In this document: positions 1 through 8,515 of the stretch, piece after piece | Position numbering within the stretch: position 1 is the stretch's first letter | Layout: every line of letters starts with the position of its first letter | Assembly: GCF_019443985.1 (NCBI RefSeq) | Contig: NZ_CP049303.1 | Span: 2,176,129 to 2,240,128, forward strand | DNA: 64,000 nucleotides | Direction of reading: 5' to 3' | From: Liquorilactobacillus hordei DSM 19519 | GTDB lineage: Bacteria; Bacillota; Bacilli; Lactobacillales; Lactobacillaceae | The notes under the pieces: model-generated | Told to the model about the DNA's origin: nothing | Database searches by the model: none | The model's input: only the letters and a program-made list of their open reading frames with translations | Translations under genes and position numbers: made by a program

Positions 1-908
1 GTCATTTCTGCAACATCTAGTTCACTATAACCTTCTTGCCCAAAGCCAACCGAGAATGTCTCTAACTGAGAATTGAATTGTTTTGCTAAAGAAACAATAA
101 TTGCAGAGTCAATTCCACCTGATAAGAACGCCCCAACAGGAACATCCGCACTCATATGCTTTTCAACAGACTCAACTAAACAATCACGTATTTGTTTTTC
201 ATACTCTTTCTCAGATAATTTAATTGGTTCAAATTCTGCATAGAAATATCGTTCAACTTTAACCTCTTTACCTGGTTCAACGCTAAGTGAGCATCCTGGT
301 TGCAAGGATTCAACATTTTCATACATCGTTTCATTCTCAGGAACATACTGATATGTCATATAATCCTGTAATGCATCCTCATTCAAGTCTTTTTTCTGTA
401 ATATCTTATAAATTGCCTTATTTTCAGAAGCATAATAGAAATCTCCCTCATTAATTGAATAATAAAAAGGTTTAATTCCAAAATGATCCCGTGCTGCAAA
501 TAATTTCTTGGCAACACTATCCCAAATAACAAAAGCAAACATACCTCGGAAAAAAGAAACACATTTTTCAGAATATTTAGCATACATGGCTAAAATAATT
601 TCTGAGTCTGTATTAGTTTTGAAAGTATAGCCTTCTTGCTCTAGTTGCTTGCGCAATTCAATGTAATTATATATTTCTCCATTAAAAGTCAACCAATATC
701 GTTCATTATCATACTCCATTGGCTGATGTCCGTTTTTTAGGTCGATTATACTTAAACGCCTAAAACCCATAGTGATATTCTTGTCTTGAAAATATCCTTC
801 GTCATCTGGTCCCCTATGAATAATCATATTATTCATATCATTAATCTTTTTATACTTTATCTCGTTTTTCCCTATACTATTTGTCAATAGTCCAACAAAA
901 CCACACAT
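1..908 (-). CDS. asnB: Asparagine synthase (glutamine-hydrolysing), C-terminus cut by window edge
   Basis: The reverse strand from 908 reads MCGFVGLLTNS at its N-terminus, with the catalytic Cys2 of class II glutamine amidotransferases, followed by IIHRGPDDEG and GEIYNYIELR. The synthetase part begins with FLSGGIDSAI, the PP-loop that adenylates aspartate. About 302 residues are visible; the family is usually 600-640 residues, so roughly the second half lies outside the window. The enzyme makes asparagine from aspartate, using ammonia released from glutamine and ATP, in the cytoplasm. It reads away from the neighbouring merR relic region and appears transcribed alone here. Identification is firm; whether it serves bulk asparagine synthesis or a specialised peptide or envelope pathway cannot be told. 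Confidence 0.93.
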   Translation of the reverse strand, partial: MCGFVGLLTNSIGKNEIKYKKINDMNNMIIHRGPDDEGYFQDKNITMGFRRLSIIDLKNGHQPMEYDNERYWLTFNGEIYNYIELRKQLEQEGYTFKTNTDSEIILAMYAKYSEKCVSFFRGMFAFVIWDSVAKKLFAARDHFGIKPFYYSINEGDFYYASENKAIYKILQKKDLNEDALQDYMTYQYVPENETMYENVESLQPGCSLSVEPGKEVKVERYFYAEFEPIKLSEKEYEKQIRDCLVESVEKHMSADVPVGAFLSGGIDSAIIVSLAKQFNSQLETFSVGFGQEGYSELDVAEM

Positions 909-1089
909 AGTACACCCCTTTTTTTGATCAATTCCCCAATCTACTAAATTATAATTTTTTCCCCAAAAAAATTCCATTTAATTTAATTTCTGAACAAAAA
1001 CTTATTACTTTATTAATTTTTGTAAATATCCACTGTTTCCTGATAAAAATACGTCCTCTGATTCTTTTAATATTAAGAACTCAAGTGCT

Positions 1090-1237
1090 CTAACGTAACA
1101 AAAAATTACAATATTGAATGAAGTATCCGAGACACAAAAAAAGACATGGTTTTTGAGGAAAACCACGTCCTTTATTATTTATTATCACTTTTTATTAAAA
1201 CTTTTCTCTGCTTACTAGGTCATATTTTGTTCTAAAT
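1090..1237 (-). pseudogene. Relic of a second gpmA 3' end plus its terminator region
   Basis: This stretch aligns closely with the 3' end and downstream flank of the intact gpmA at 18351-18475. Both share ctaacgtaacaaaaa, gagacacaaaaa, a hairpin and attatttattatc. On the minus strand the last codons read KYDL then VSREKF-stop, against [11 protein letters not shown] then VSKEKL-stop in gpmA. Only about a dozen codons remain, joined just downstream of merR. The simplest reading is a duplicated or paralogous phosphoglycerate mutase gene that was deleted, leaving its tail and terminator, which merR now uses. Confidence 0.7.
1134..1172 (-). terminator. Rho-independent terminator after merR
   Basis: A hairpin with arms AAGGACGTGGTTTT and AAAACCATGTCTT (minus strand, two G-U wobbles) is followed by a run of seven T. 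The pairing is better as RNA from the minus strand, so it ends transcription coming from merR. It is homologous to the gpmA terminator at 18397-18433. Confidence 0.75.
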
Positions 1238-1246
1238 TGCTGGTCC

Positions 1247-2086
1247 TTATTGGTTACCTTTCAGAGGTAATTGCAACTCTATCGTACTCAGATCACCTGT
1301 ATTTTTTTGATCAATATGGTAGATCTCTCGGATTGGTCTTGAAACCTCATAACCATTTTCTTTCACCCAAGCAATTAATTTATTACCAGTAACACCAATA
1401 TCGTTGAATCCTCCTGTGTGAATAATAGATGCAACCTCTTCAGATGGAATTTCTCTAATCACTACATTCGATTTTTCATCGACTACCAGTCCATGCGTTA
1501 AAGGTTCAACAATTTCTTGATCCACTATTTTGTTATCTTGATTCAAATATAATCCAGAATAGTACAATGTGAGACATGGTGTCGACAATAAGCCCCCATT
1601 TTTTTTAATTTCATTTTCTAGCTTATCCCATAAATTCGTTGAAAATTCATCATATTTCTTTGTACCTTTGTCGTATTGATCTCTCAGTGTAGCAGCCAAA
1701 AAAGCACGTGTTGTTTTTACTGTAATCCCGTTCACCATATCGAATCCTCCATTATTATACAGGAAGAGACTAGCTTGAATATGTTTGATTTGATCTTCAG
1801 TATGTTTAATTTTTGTTTGCAACTCTGGAATCTGACGATCGGCAATAACTCTAATCATCTTAGCATCATTTGATGGAACAGAAAAAAAGTCACTCATATC
1901 TTTCAATGGAACTCCTAATTCTTTTAGAGAGTTTATTTCAGCTACTCGCGATAATTGCTTTGGCTCATAGTCTCGATACTTATTATTTTGATTAACACTG
2001 TTTGGTTTAAGAATATTCAATTTATCATAGAATCGCAGTGTGTACACTGATACCCCACTAATTTTGGAAAACTCATCAATCCTCAA
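1247..2086 (-). CDS. MerR-family transcriptional regulator with GyrI-like effector domain
   Basis: 279 residues. The N-terminal winged helix (about residues 1-70) has the MerR pattern ISGVSVYTLRFYDKLNIL...YRDYEPKQL; a short helical linker follows (about 75-110). The C-terminal 160 residues resemble the GyrI-like effector-binding fold of BmrR-type regulators, which bind drugs or other ligands. The start is a TTG at 2086, preceded by GGGGAGG at 7-nt spacing. Family members distort a promoter with over-long spacer so it becomes active on ligand binding. The upstream gap carries several dyads (2124-2158) that may be its operator. No efflux pump lies next to it, so it may regulate only itself or a distant gene. 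Confidence 0.88.
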   Translation of the reverse strand: MRIDEFSKISGVSVYTLRFYDKLNILKPNSVNQNNKYRDYEPKQLSRVAEINSLKELGVPLKDMSDFFSVPSNDAKMIRVIADRQIPELQTKIKHTEDQIKHIQASLFLYNNGGFDMVNGITVKTTRAFLAATLRDQYDKGTKKYDEFSTNLWDKLENEIKKNGGLLSTPCLTLYYSGLYLNQDNKIVDQEIVEPLTHGLVVDEKSNVVIREIPSEEVASIIHTGGFNDIGVTGNKLIAWVKENGYEVSRPIREIYHIDQKNTGDLSTIELQLPLKGNQ

Positions 2087-2123
2087 GTTTCGTCCTCCCC
2101 GTTTTAGTATATTGAAATATTGT

Positions 2124-2158
2124 ACTTTCGAAAGTTACTCTAAGCTATCAATTGATAG
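2124..2158. promoter_or_regulatory. Dyad symmetries upstream of merR (candidate operator)
   Basis: Two perfect palindromes lie in the merR upstream region: ACTTTCGAAAGT (2124-2135) and CTATCAATTGATAG (2145-2158). A third imperfect dyad around ATAG-AGTAACTAT lies a little further out. Such closely packed dyads are typical of operator regions; self-binding by the MerR protein is inferred. Confidence 0.45.
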
Positions 2159-2370
2159 TTTTATTTTAAACTATAGAGTAACTATAAGGTCAATAAGAAC
2201 GTTTTAAAACTTTTTATTAACAAAATCGTTCTCTTGCTCATATGATTGGTAGAGTTATCTTATTATAACTAAAAATTACTAAAGCATTAACTTTATAAAA
2301 ATATTTTTGCTGACATACTAAATAAAAAAGACAGCCGAGGTGTTTTGATTGACCACTTGCTATTGCTATT

Positions 2371-2414
2371 AAAAAGGATGTTAGTGACTGTCTAGGACAG
2401 TTAGACTAACATCC
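2371..2414 (-). terminator. Strong terminator downstream of the fructanase gene
   Basis: Arms GGATGTTAGT and ACTAACATCC enclose a second, nearly perfect inner stem (CTGTC/GACAG), giving a long hairpin. On the minus strand it is followed by TTTTTAATAG. It sits about 105 bases past the stop codon of the fructanase gene. The A/T-rich interval 2160-2370 shows no convincing gene. Confidence 0.75.
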
Positions 2415-2520
2415 ATGAAAAACATTGAATTCTCAAACTTCTTTTGAAGCCTTTTTTGATGACATATTGCAGGTGATTTAATAATTTATTGTAAAGACCA
2501 AATCAAAGTAATTCTTCTAA

Positions 2521-5500
2521 TTAATTCCTACTCTTTTTTATACCAACCATCGCTCCAATACTACCTAGAATAGTCAACAGCAGACCCCAAATCGTCACTA
2601 TACTTTCATTTTTTTCGCCCGTCTGTGGGAGCTCATTTTGAGATTTGTTTCTTGTAGTATCCGAACGCAGTCCCTTTATCTTAGAACTTTGAATTGCCTT
2701 AAACTTATTGTTGACTATTTTTGTGCCCTCAACTTTTTTATTATCAAAACTCAAATTATCAAATTTATTTGCAGCATTGTTTACACCACTATTGTTATCT
2801 AAATTACTATTATTGGAACCCGAATTGCCCTCATTACCATCAGGCTTTTGAGAATTTTCTGCAATTACAGTTACAGTTATCGTTTTTGAAATTGTGTTGC
2901 CCTGACTGTCTGTATAACTGTATGTTACCTTGTAACTCCCGGCTTTTGTTGTATCTACACTACCACTAACTGTTATATCTTTTAGATTTATCTGATTACC
3001 TTTAGCATCTGTCGCACTGACAAAGTTATCTGCCGCACTCCAACCTGTTTTTGATCCCGCTGTTATCGTACTGTCTTTTACGTCTAATGCAGTTTGGACT
3101 TTTGCATATACATAAACAATACTTTGATCTTGTGCAGTATATACATTGTTATCATTTTTATTTTCTGTTTCAGTTTTTGCTAAGTAATAACCATCTATTG
3201 CAGGTGGAGTAATATCATAGTTATCTCCTATTTTCCCTGTGTATTGTTTTGAGTCCAACAGATTATTCCCATTAGCATCAACATACTTAACATCGACTCT
3301 TGCGCCATTATTCCAAATACTTTCAATAGGATTCAAAGACAGATTCTCTACATTGACGCTTCCACCTTCTGAAAATAGTGCGATGCCAGTTGTACTTTGA
3401 TTACCAATATTTTCTGGACGCATAAAGAAGTTTTGCGTAATTGATTTTTCTCCATCATTTGCAAATGCCTCAATACTTGTTTCATCAACATAAACTGTTA
3501 ATGTGATGGTGCCATTGCTTGTGTCAACGTAAGCATTCATCTTGTCTCGTGAATCTCCCATATTCACCTCGCCTGTATTTAACCGTTGAACAAAGAAAAG
3601 ATGGGTTGTTAAATCATAACCGACTGTCATATAATATTTTCCGTCATCAGATATTCTTAATTTAAAACCAACCGTTTTAGGTAGATTTTCTGTATTCCAA
3701 GAAAATGTCGCACTTACTTTATAAGTTGTATTCTCACTTGACAATTTCTTTTCTTCATTATTAAGAGTAGCCGAAGCATCATCACTACTGATAACATTAG
3801 CATTTTCATTATTTTTTATTTCAGATACAACATTATTTTTTAACAAATATCCGTCAGTTGAGTTTGAATCCTTTACCAAAGTTAATTCTCTTGGAAGTGT
3901 CATATTTCCATACCAAGGTGTAGTTTTAGCTTCCCCTGTATAAGTCCAATTTGATTCCCAACCAAGCATAACAGTGCGATTATTACTCATATTTGCGAAG
4001 GTTATTCCAGCATAAAAATCTTCACCAGAATCAAATGTCATTGGGTTTGCCATAGTAGTTGAACTTTCTGGAGTCCAATTACCATTAGCATCAACAGTTC
4101 CAACATAATACTGCATTCCTGAGCCAGTTGCATGCGCTCCTTGCTGAACACTGACGCTAAAAATCCATTTGATCTCATTTGTACCCGCAACAGTCATTGG
4201 GATTAATGCAGGACACTCCCAAACGCCATCTCCAACATCGTTTTGTCTTTGAATAGTAGATGCATATTCCCAATTTAATAAGTTTTTAGACTTATAGACC
4301 AATGCCTCTTGACCTGATACTACTGTAATTAAATATTGTTTATTTTGAGCATCATATACAACATTAGGATCTCTAAAATTGGCCGAGTCTCCACCTTTAG
4401 ATGCTGTAATTGGGATTATCGCTTGAGGATTAGCTGAATTCCCATCTGAAGAATATTGAATAAATGTCTTGCCGCCATCTAAGCTATACGCAAGATGCTG
4501 TTCTTGGATTTCTGTTAAACCAATCCAAGTTCCCCAGCCACCATCTTGGCCATCATTTACCCTCGTAGCAATCTGATAATCTGCAGTGTAAAAAGCTAAT
4601 ATCGCTCCTTTTCCTAAACCGCTTACATTTTCTGTATCAACAACAATACTTCCACTAAAAATATCTTTTTCTCCATTAGCATCTCCCCAATTAGTTGTCG
4701 GAGTACCAACATAACGAACTTCTCCATATTGGGCCAAGTTTCCTGTGGTATTAGTATACGTAAAGTCCTCCCATGATTGGTTAGTTAGAACTGGTATTGC
4801 AACATCTTCTTGTGTCCAATTAATCATGTCTTTACTTACTGCGTGACCCCAAGACATATTTCCCCACTCATTGCCATCAGGATTATATTGATAATACAAG
4901 TTGTATAGACCCGTGGTACTATCATAAAATAACCCATTTGGATCATTCATCCAATTCTCAGATGGTGAATAATGAAATTGATTTCTGTATTCCTCATCAT
5001 ACTGTTCATTTGCAACAACATCATTAGTCACTGAACTACTACTTGTTGTTGCTATACTATTACTTACTGTCGTTGCATCACTGGTATCACTTGTTGCCGT
5101 TGTGCTACTGCTTGTTGAAACTGCATTGCTTGTATCACTTGTCGCTGTTGTGCTACTACTTGTTGAGGCTGCATCGCTTGTATCACTTGTTGCTGTTGCG
5201 CTACTGCTTGTTGAAACTGCATTGCTTGTATCACTTGTTGCTGCTTTGCTACTACTTGTTGAGGCTGCATCGCTTGTATCACTTGTTGCCGTTGTGCTAC
5301 TGCTTGTTGAGGCTGCATTGCTTGTATCACTTGTCGCCGTTGTGCTACTACTTGTTGAGGCTATATTGCTCGTATCATCAGAACTTGCTTGGCTACTTTT
5401 ACTTAATGCAGTTGCAGATACCGTATCTCCTTTAACGACACTAACCTGATAATTAGAGAGAAGTAGTCCACCACTAATAAAAACAATTGAGAAGACCCAA

Positions 5501-5556
5501 TTTTTACCCTGCTTATACATTTTATAATGCTCTTTTTCATTCGACTTTCTATTCAT
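2521..5556 (-). CDS. Cell-wall anchored GH32 fructanase (beta-fructosidase/levanase type)
   Basis: 1011 residues. The N-terminus has a KxYKxGKxW-type signal (YKMYKQGKNW, residues 11-20) and a hydrophobic core to about 40. Residues 62-165 are 16-residue Ser/Thr/Ala/Asp repeats, probably a wall-spanning linker. The GH32 domain follows with all three catalytic motifs: WMNDPNG (nucleophile D205), FRDP (D396) and WECP (acid/base E447). A GH32 C-terminal sandwich is followed by a MucBP-like module, an Ig-like module and LPQTG (976-980) with membrane helix and basic tail for sortase anchoring. It would hydrolyse levan, inulin or sucrose-type fructans outside the cell, releasing fructose. The start has AAGGGGG about 12 nt upstream. 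The exact linkage preference (beta-2,6 or beta-2,1) cannot be read from the sequence. Confidence 0.94.
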   Translation of the reverse strand: MNRKSNEKEHYKMYKQGKNWVFSIVFISGGLLLSNYQVSVVKGDTVSATALSKSSQASSDDTSNIASTSSSTTATSDTSNAASTSSSTTATSDTSDAASTSSSKAATSDTSNAVSTSSSATATSDTSDAASTSSSTTATSDTSNAVSTSSSTTATSDTSDATTVSNSIATTSSSSVTNDVVANEQYDEEYRNQFHYSPSENWMNDPNGLFYDSTTGLYNLYYQYNPDGNEWGNMSWGHAVSKDMINWTQEDVAIPVLTNQSWEDFTYTNTTGNLAQYGEVRYVGTPTTNWGDANGEKDIFSGSIVVDTENVSGLGKGAILAFYTADYQIATRVNDGQDGGWGTWIGLTEIQEQHLAYSLDGGKTFIQYSSDGNSANPQAIIPITASKGGDSANFRDPNVVYDAQNKQYLITVVSGQEALVYKSKNLLNWEYASTIQRQNDVGDGVWECPALIPMTVAGTNEIKWIFSVSVQQGAHATGSGMQYYVGTVDANGNWTPESSTTMANPMTFDSGEDFYAGITFANMSNNRTVMLGWESNWTYTGEAKTTPWYGNMTLPRELTLVKDSNSTDGYLLKNNVVSEIKNNENANVISSDDASATLNNEEKKLSSENTTYKVSATFSWNTENLPKTVGFKLRISDDGKYYMTVGYDLTTHLFFVQRLNTGEVNMGDSRDKMNAYVDTSNGTITLTVYVDETSIEAFANDGEKSITQNFFMRPENIGNQSTTGIALFSEGGSVNVENLSLNPIESIWNNGARVDVKYVDANGNNLLDSKQYTGKIGDNYDITPPAIDGYYLAKTETENKNDNNVYTAQDQSIVYVYAKVQTALDVKDSTITAGSKTGWSAADNFVSATDAKGNQINLKDITVSGSVDTTKAGSYKVTYSYTDSQGNTISKTITVTVIAENSQKPDGNEGNSGSNNSNLDNNSGVNNAANKFDNLSFDNKKVEGTKIVNNKFKAIQSSKIKGLRSDTTRNKSQNELPQTGEKNESIVTIWGLLLTILGSIGAMVGIKKSRN
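5076..5373 (-). repeat. 48-bp tandem repeats encoding the Ser/Thr linker of the fructanase
   Basis: About six to seven copies of a 48-bp unit encode near-identical 16-residue repeats of the form ATSDTSNAASTSSSTT. Variation is mainly N/D, A/V and T/K substitutions. Copy number of such repeats commonly changes by slippage or recombination. The apparent long reading frames on the opposite strand here come from this periodicity. Confidence 0.9.
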
Positions 5557-5592
5557 TAGAAATCGTTAGTCCCCCTTCTTAATAACGATTTC

Positions 5593-5629
5593 ACTATATC
5601 ATCATTGTATTTTTGTGTAAACGCTTTCT
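5593..5629 (-). promoter_or_regulatory. Fructanase promoter with cre (CcpA) site over the -35
   Basis: On the minus strand the -35 is TTTACA (5616-5621), then a 17-base spacer and a -10 of TATAGT (5593-5598). The plus-strand word TGTAAACGCTTTCT (5616-5629) matches the cre consensus TGWAARCGYTWNCW at every position and covers the -35. CcpA bound there would block RNA polymerase, so catabolite repression of the fructanase is expected. Confidence 0.8.
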
Positions 5630-5992
5630 ATAAGTAAAACTATCCTTTTTTGTGCTTAAAAAAAAGAACTTGTGCTTAAAAGGTAAGTTTGAAATGACAC
5701 AACAATTCATGATTTCTTTAAGAGATAAAATATAACAGTCATAGTTTATTCTTGTTATTTGCTTGGAGTTACGAAATCTACGAGAGCGAAACAAAATTGT
5801 GCTCATTATCTCCCATGACGAAATGATTATGAAGTTAGGTGAAATAATAAATATAGCAAATTGATTCTATTCGACAACAATTCATGCAGATGGATCTTTA
5901 TACAATTGTTACTCGGATTATCATGATAAAATACTCTAGATTAAACCTATTATTTCGTATTTAATTTTAAATGTTATCTTTCAAACTTTAAG
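5630..5992. other. Intergenic, no gene seen
   Basis: A/T-rich region between the fructanase promoter and the decayed membrane gene. A 70-codon frame at 5594-5806 (minus) overlaps the promoter, has no ribosome binding site and no recognisable domain, so it is not called. Confidence 0.5.
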
Positions 5993-6387
5993 TTAACCGA
6001 TATAAGAAATTATTAAAGAAAGTGCTATAAATAAAAATCCTAATGCAATAATAAAATTGCCATAATTTAACTGCTGCACAGTCGGATTTATCGGAACAAA
6101 TTCAGATTTTTTTTAACCCAAATTATACCTGAACAAGCCTATACATTTGCTAATTGTTAGTAAAAAGAACAGAACTGCCGCTGATATCACACTTGATTCA
6201 CTAGCAAACATAAAAAGTTACTTTCTTTACACATTCTAAATTCTATCTTCTGATATTCTTTCTTCGTTTTTTCGCGTCCAAATTTATTCAGATATTCTAT
6301 TTTTTCATTTTGTAACCCCATATGAGCCATTAACCTTCCTGTAAAAATTGAAAGTGCTCCTAGACCCAATAAAATGTACATTATCAT
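5993..6387 (-). pseudogene. Decayed small membrane protein gene (about 130 residues)
   Basis: The first 66 codons (from ATG at 6387, AAAGGAA upstream) encode one membrane helix and a charged stretch with EYLNKFGREKTKKEYQK. After the stop at 6187 the protein continues in another frame with ISAAVLFFLLTISK. It then passes an in-frame TAA to KKSEFVPINPTVQQ and a last helix IIALGFLFIALSLIISYIG. The whole reads as a three-helix protein with one frameshift and one nonsense codon. The family was not recognised with certainty; it recalls short DUF3899-like membrane proteins. Confidence 0.6.
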
Positions 6388-6618
6388 TCATGTATTCCTT
6401 TCTGCATTACTAATTATTATTTATATTACTGTTAACCCTATATCTATGCAAAAATGATCTTATCTACTACTTGCAGCAACAGTTATATCTCCTTCTTGGG
6501 CACAAAACATCGCAATTACTATCAATAAGAAAAAAAGACTTTTAACATTATAGTCCTTCGAATTCCTAAATATAGCTATGATTTGTTGTACACTTTTGAA
6601 AATAATTTTAAAGTTCTA

Positions 6619-6720
6619 AATATCAGTCTCATTATTTTTTAGACTAATTATAAAATTATTTTTGTTATCTTTTCCAAGATTAACAGTATAGATTCGCCCA
6701 TTTTCCATGTCCAACTTTTT
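6619..6720 (-). pseudogene. Short C-terminal gene fragment
   Basis: The minus strand carries an open stretch beginning MENGRIYTVNLGKDNKNN and ending ISLKNNETDI-stop. It looks like the tail of a soluble protein, and its upstream side runs into a solo IS end at 6707-6728. No start signal is seen. It is probably a remnant; the remaining 6388-6618 shows nothing coding. Confidence 0.35.
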
Positions 6721-6732
6721 TAAGGCAGTACA
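6707..6732. repeat. Solo terminal repeat of the IS150-like element
   Basis: catgtccaacttttttaagg plus cagtaca here is the exact reverse complement of the left end of the IS at 39253-40715. The neighbouring ACTTGTGTCACACTC resembles the right flank of that IS (CACTTATGTCACACTC). No transposase sequence is attached, so this is a relic end. Confidence 0.65.
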
Positions 6733-6867
6733 CTTGTGTCACACTCCCCTGATGCCCCGCTGAAGATCCTCTTTTTATTGAACTGCAGCCATTATTACAT
6801 AGTTTAAAAAAATACTTACTTTAATGTTGAACAACATTAAAGTAAGTATCATGGAGAAGAATAAATA

Positions 6868-7186
6868 TCAAATGAACAAAATTATAACAGCATTCACTAT
6901 TATGGGAATCATACAACCAATTACTATTACAATTGTACCAATATACCAAGTATGACGAATATTAACTAGTTTTTTTGTATAGTTATCATTATTTAATCTT
7001 ACTATTTTATTTTTCAATACGTCATCTAAGAATAAACTCTCCATTATTACCATCAATGCTATCCACAAAAAAGCTATAATTTTTTTTGAGCTATAAAAAA
7101 AGAGTAGACAAAATATCAGTGATAATATAAGTTTAAAGATTGTTTTTTTATTGTTTTTAATATCGGTAATCTTATCTCTAAACGAT
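6868..7186 (-). pseudogene. Membrane protein fragment truncated at IS copy 1
   Basis: A reading frame is open on the minus strand from the edge of the IS at 7186 to a stop at 6868. It encodes about 106 residues with three hydrophobic stretches (FKLILSLIFCLLFFY, IIAFLWIALMVIMESLF, WYIGTIVIVIGCMIP...VIILFI). There is no start signal within it; the TTG at 7068 lies inside a membrane helix. The 5' part of the gene is not found on the other side of the IS, so more than a simple insertion took place. Family unknown. Confidence 0.55.
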
Positions 7187-7218
7187 TGCTCCTATGTCAA
7201 TAAATGGCACATCTTTTT

Positions 7219-7986
7219 CTAAACACTCGTTCTAATTCTGTCGGAATTAAACCAACTGATGTAATTTGAGGTTCGGATTACCAAGTCCTCAAAATTGGAA
7301 AAAGTTGTTTGAAAGGCAAACTCTCTCTTCAACAATGAGTGAAAAGCTTCAATTGGCCCATTATCATAAGGATAACCTTGTTTTGAGTATGAGTGGCTAA
7401 TCTGATGCCGTTCAAGTAAAGTTTCAACTTCGTTGCTGGTGTACTGTGAACCCATGTCAGAGTGAAAATATTGTGGCTTTTGATGACATTCAAGCGCCTG
7501 ATTAATCGTTTCTACAACTAACGGCGCCTCCATCTGACGACCAATCTTGAAAGCAAGAACTTGATGAACCTTTGGTTCGTAAATAGAACTGAGATAAACC
7601 CAGGTTCCTGGACGTAATTCCAAATAAGTAATGTCAGCACGCCATATCCTTGCATTGGGCTGGTGCTTGATTAAATTGGGGCGTTGTGAATGATCCACAT
7701 GAGTGCCAGGTTTTTTAAATCGCCGATTCATTAAAGAGTGAATCTCCATTTCCCTCATTAATCGTAAAATTCGTTTTGACCCAACACAGATGCCTGACTT
7801 GCGAAGCACCATCGTTATTCGTGGATAACCATAGGCACGATAATTATTTTCCCAAATCAATTTAATTTTTTCTTTGAGCTGATTATCAACACGTTCGTGT
7901 TGACTAGGTTGATATCTTTTCCAATGGTAATAGGTGCTGCGCGGTAATTTCAGTGCCGAAAGAATAATTGATAAGCGGTGTCGCAA
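7219..7986 (-). CDS. IS3-family transposase OrfB (integrase core), copy 1
   Basis: 255 residues from the TTG at 7986. An HTH_21-like segment (AYGYPRITMVLRKSG) precedes the rve integrase core with the DDE residues in WRADITYLE, YFHSDMGSQYTS and NGPIEAFHSLLKREF. The frame is open well upstream of 7986 and lies -1 relative to orfA. The protein is therefore probably made mainly as an OrfAB fusion by frameshifting at 8055-8061. It cuts and joins the IS ends. It differs from copy 2 at one residue noted (GICVGS versus GIRVGS). Confidence 0.9.
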   Translation of the reverse strand: MRHRLSIILSALKLPRSTYYHWKRYQPSQHERVDNQLKEKIKLIWENNYRAYGYPRITMVLRKSGICVGSKRILRLMREMEIHSLMNRRFKKPGTHVDHSQRPNLIKHQPNARIWRADITYLELRPGTWVYLSSIYEPKVHQVLAFKIGRQMEAPLVVETINQALECHQKPQYFHSDMGSQYTSNEVETLLERHQISHSYSKQGYPYDNGPIEAFHSLLKREFAFQTTFSNFEDLVIRTSNYISWFNSDRIRTSV

Positions 7987-8024
7987 TAACTGATCTTCTA
8001 TGAAGACAAGGCAATTAATTCGTC

Positions 8025-8288
8025 CTAATGCTTTCCCAGTAACACCGCCGCAGCTTTTAAAATTTCAAGTTCCTCCTTTAATCGCTGATTTTCCTTTTGA
8101 AGTTGTTTGAATTCTTTGGACGTTACTTCAGTACCGTCTTCTAGCTCAACTGATTTAGCGCCTTTAACCCAGTTATGAATTGCGGCTGGAGAAACACCGT
8201 ATTCCTCGGAAAGCGAGCGAATAGATCTTTTCTCTTCACGATGCATCTTCACAATGCTGGCTTTAAAATCATCTTGATATCGTTTCAT
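8025..8288 (-). CDS. IS3-family OrfA (HTH DNA-binding subunit), copy 1
   Basis: 87 residues: an N-terminal helix-turn-helix (MKRYQDDFKASIVKMHREEK...EEYGVSPAAIHNWVKG) and a C-terminal coiled coil (KEFKQLQKENQRLKEELEIL). Near its end the codons ATT TTA AAA contain the slippery heptamer T TTA AAA (8055-8061, complement). Slipping -1 there enters the orfB frame, which is open. The protein binds the IS ends, and the fusion is the transposase. Confidence 0.9.
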   Translation of the reverse strand: MKRYQDDFKASIVKMHREEKRSIRSLSEEYGVSPAAIHNWVKGAKSVELEDGTEVTSKEFKQLQKENQRLKEELEILKAAAVLLGKH

Positions 8289-8515
8289 TGGAATGCTCCT
8301 ATCTTGTTTTATTAATTATGGTACAACTGTTCAGAAATTTATGTACCAAATACTAGGATAGGAGCATTCAAACTTCATGAATCACTAGAAGAAAGCAGGA
8401 AAGTAATAATTTTTCTTTGTATAATCACTTTGTATTCGTTTACGAAATTATTACACAATAGATACAGTATATTATTTTTGGTATAATTGACAAAAATAAT
8501 ATTGGAGGGATTTCT

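Larger units (their letters stand above)
7187..8366 (-). mobile_element. IS3-family insertion sequence, copy 1 (1180 bp)
   Basis: Terminal repeats TGCTCCTAT...(G)ATAGGAGCA bound a 1180-bp element with overlapping orfA and orfB. A second copy of the same length lies at 15968-17147, with only a few base differences. The flanks here are GAT on the left and TTC on the right, so no target duplication remains. That suggests rearrangement after insertion. Confidence 0.9.

Noticed and set aside
383..583. 66-codon frame inside asnB
   Set aside because: Out-of-frame shadow of the asparagine synthase coding sequence on the same strand.
5076..5373. Possible CRISPR-like array because of regular repeats
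   Set aside because: The repeats are contiguous, have no spacers and encode in-frame protein repeats.
5043..5449. Long frames (130, 115 and 88 codons) rich in Leu, Val or Gln across the fructanase repeat region
   Set aside because: They are shadows created by the 48-bp periodicity of the Ser/Thr linker; no start signals and no plausible proteins.
5594..5806. 70-codon minus-strand frame upstream of the fructanase
   Set aside because: It overlaps the promoter and cre site, lacks a ribosome binding site and matches no family pattern.
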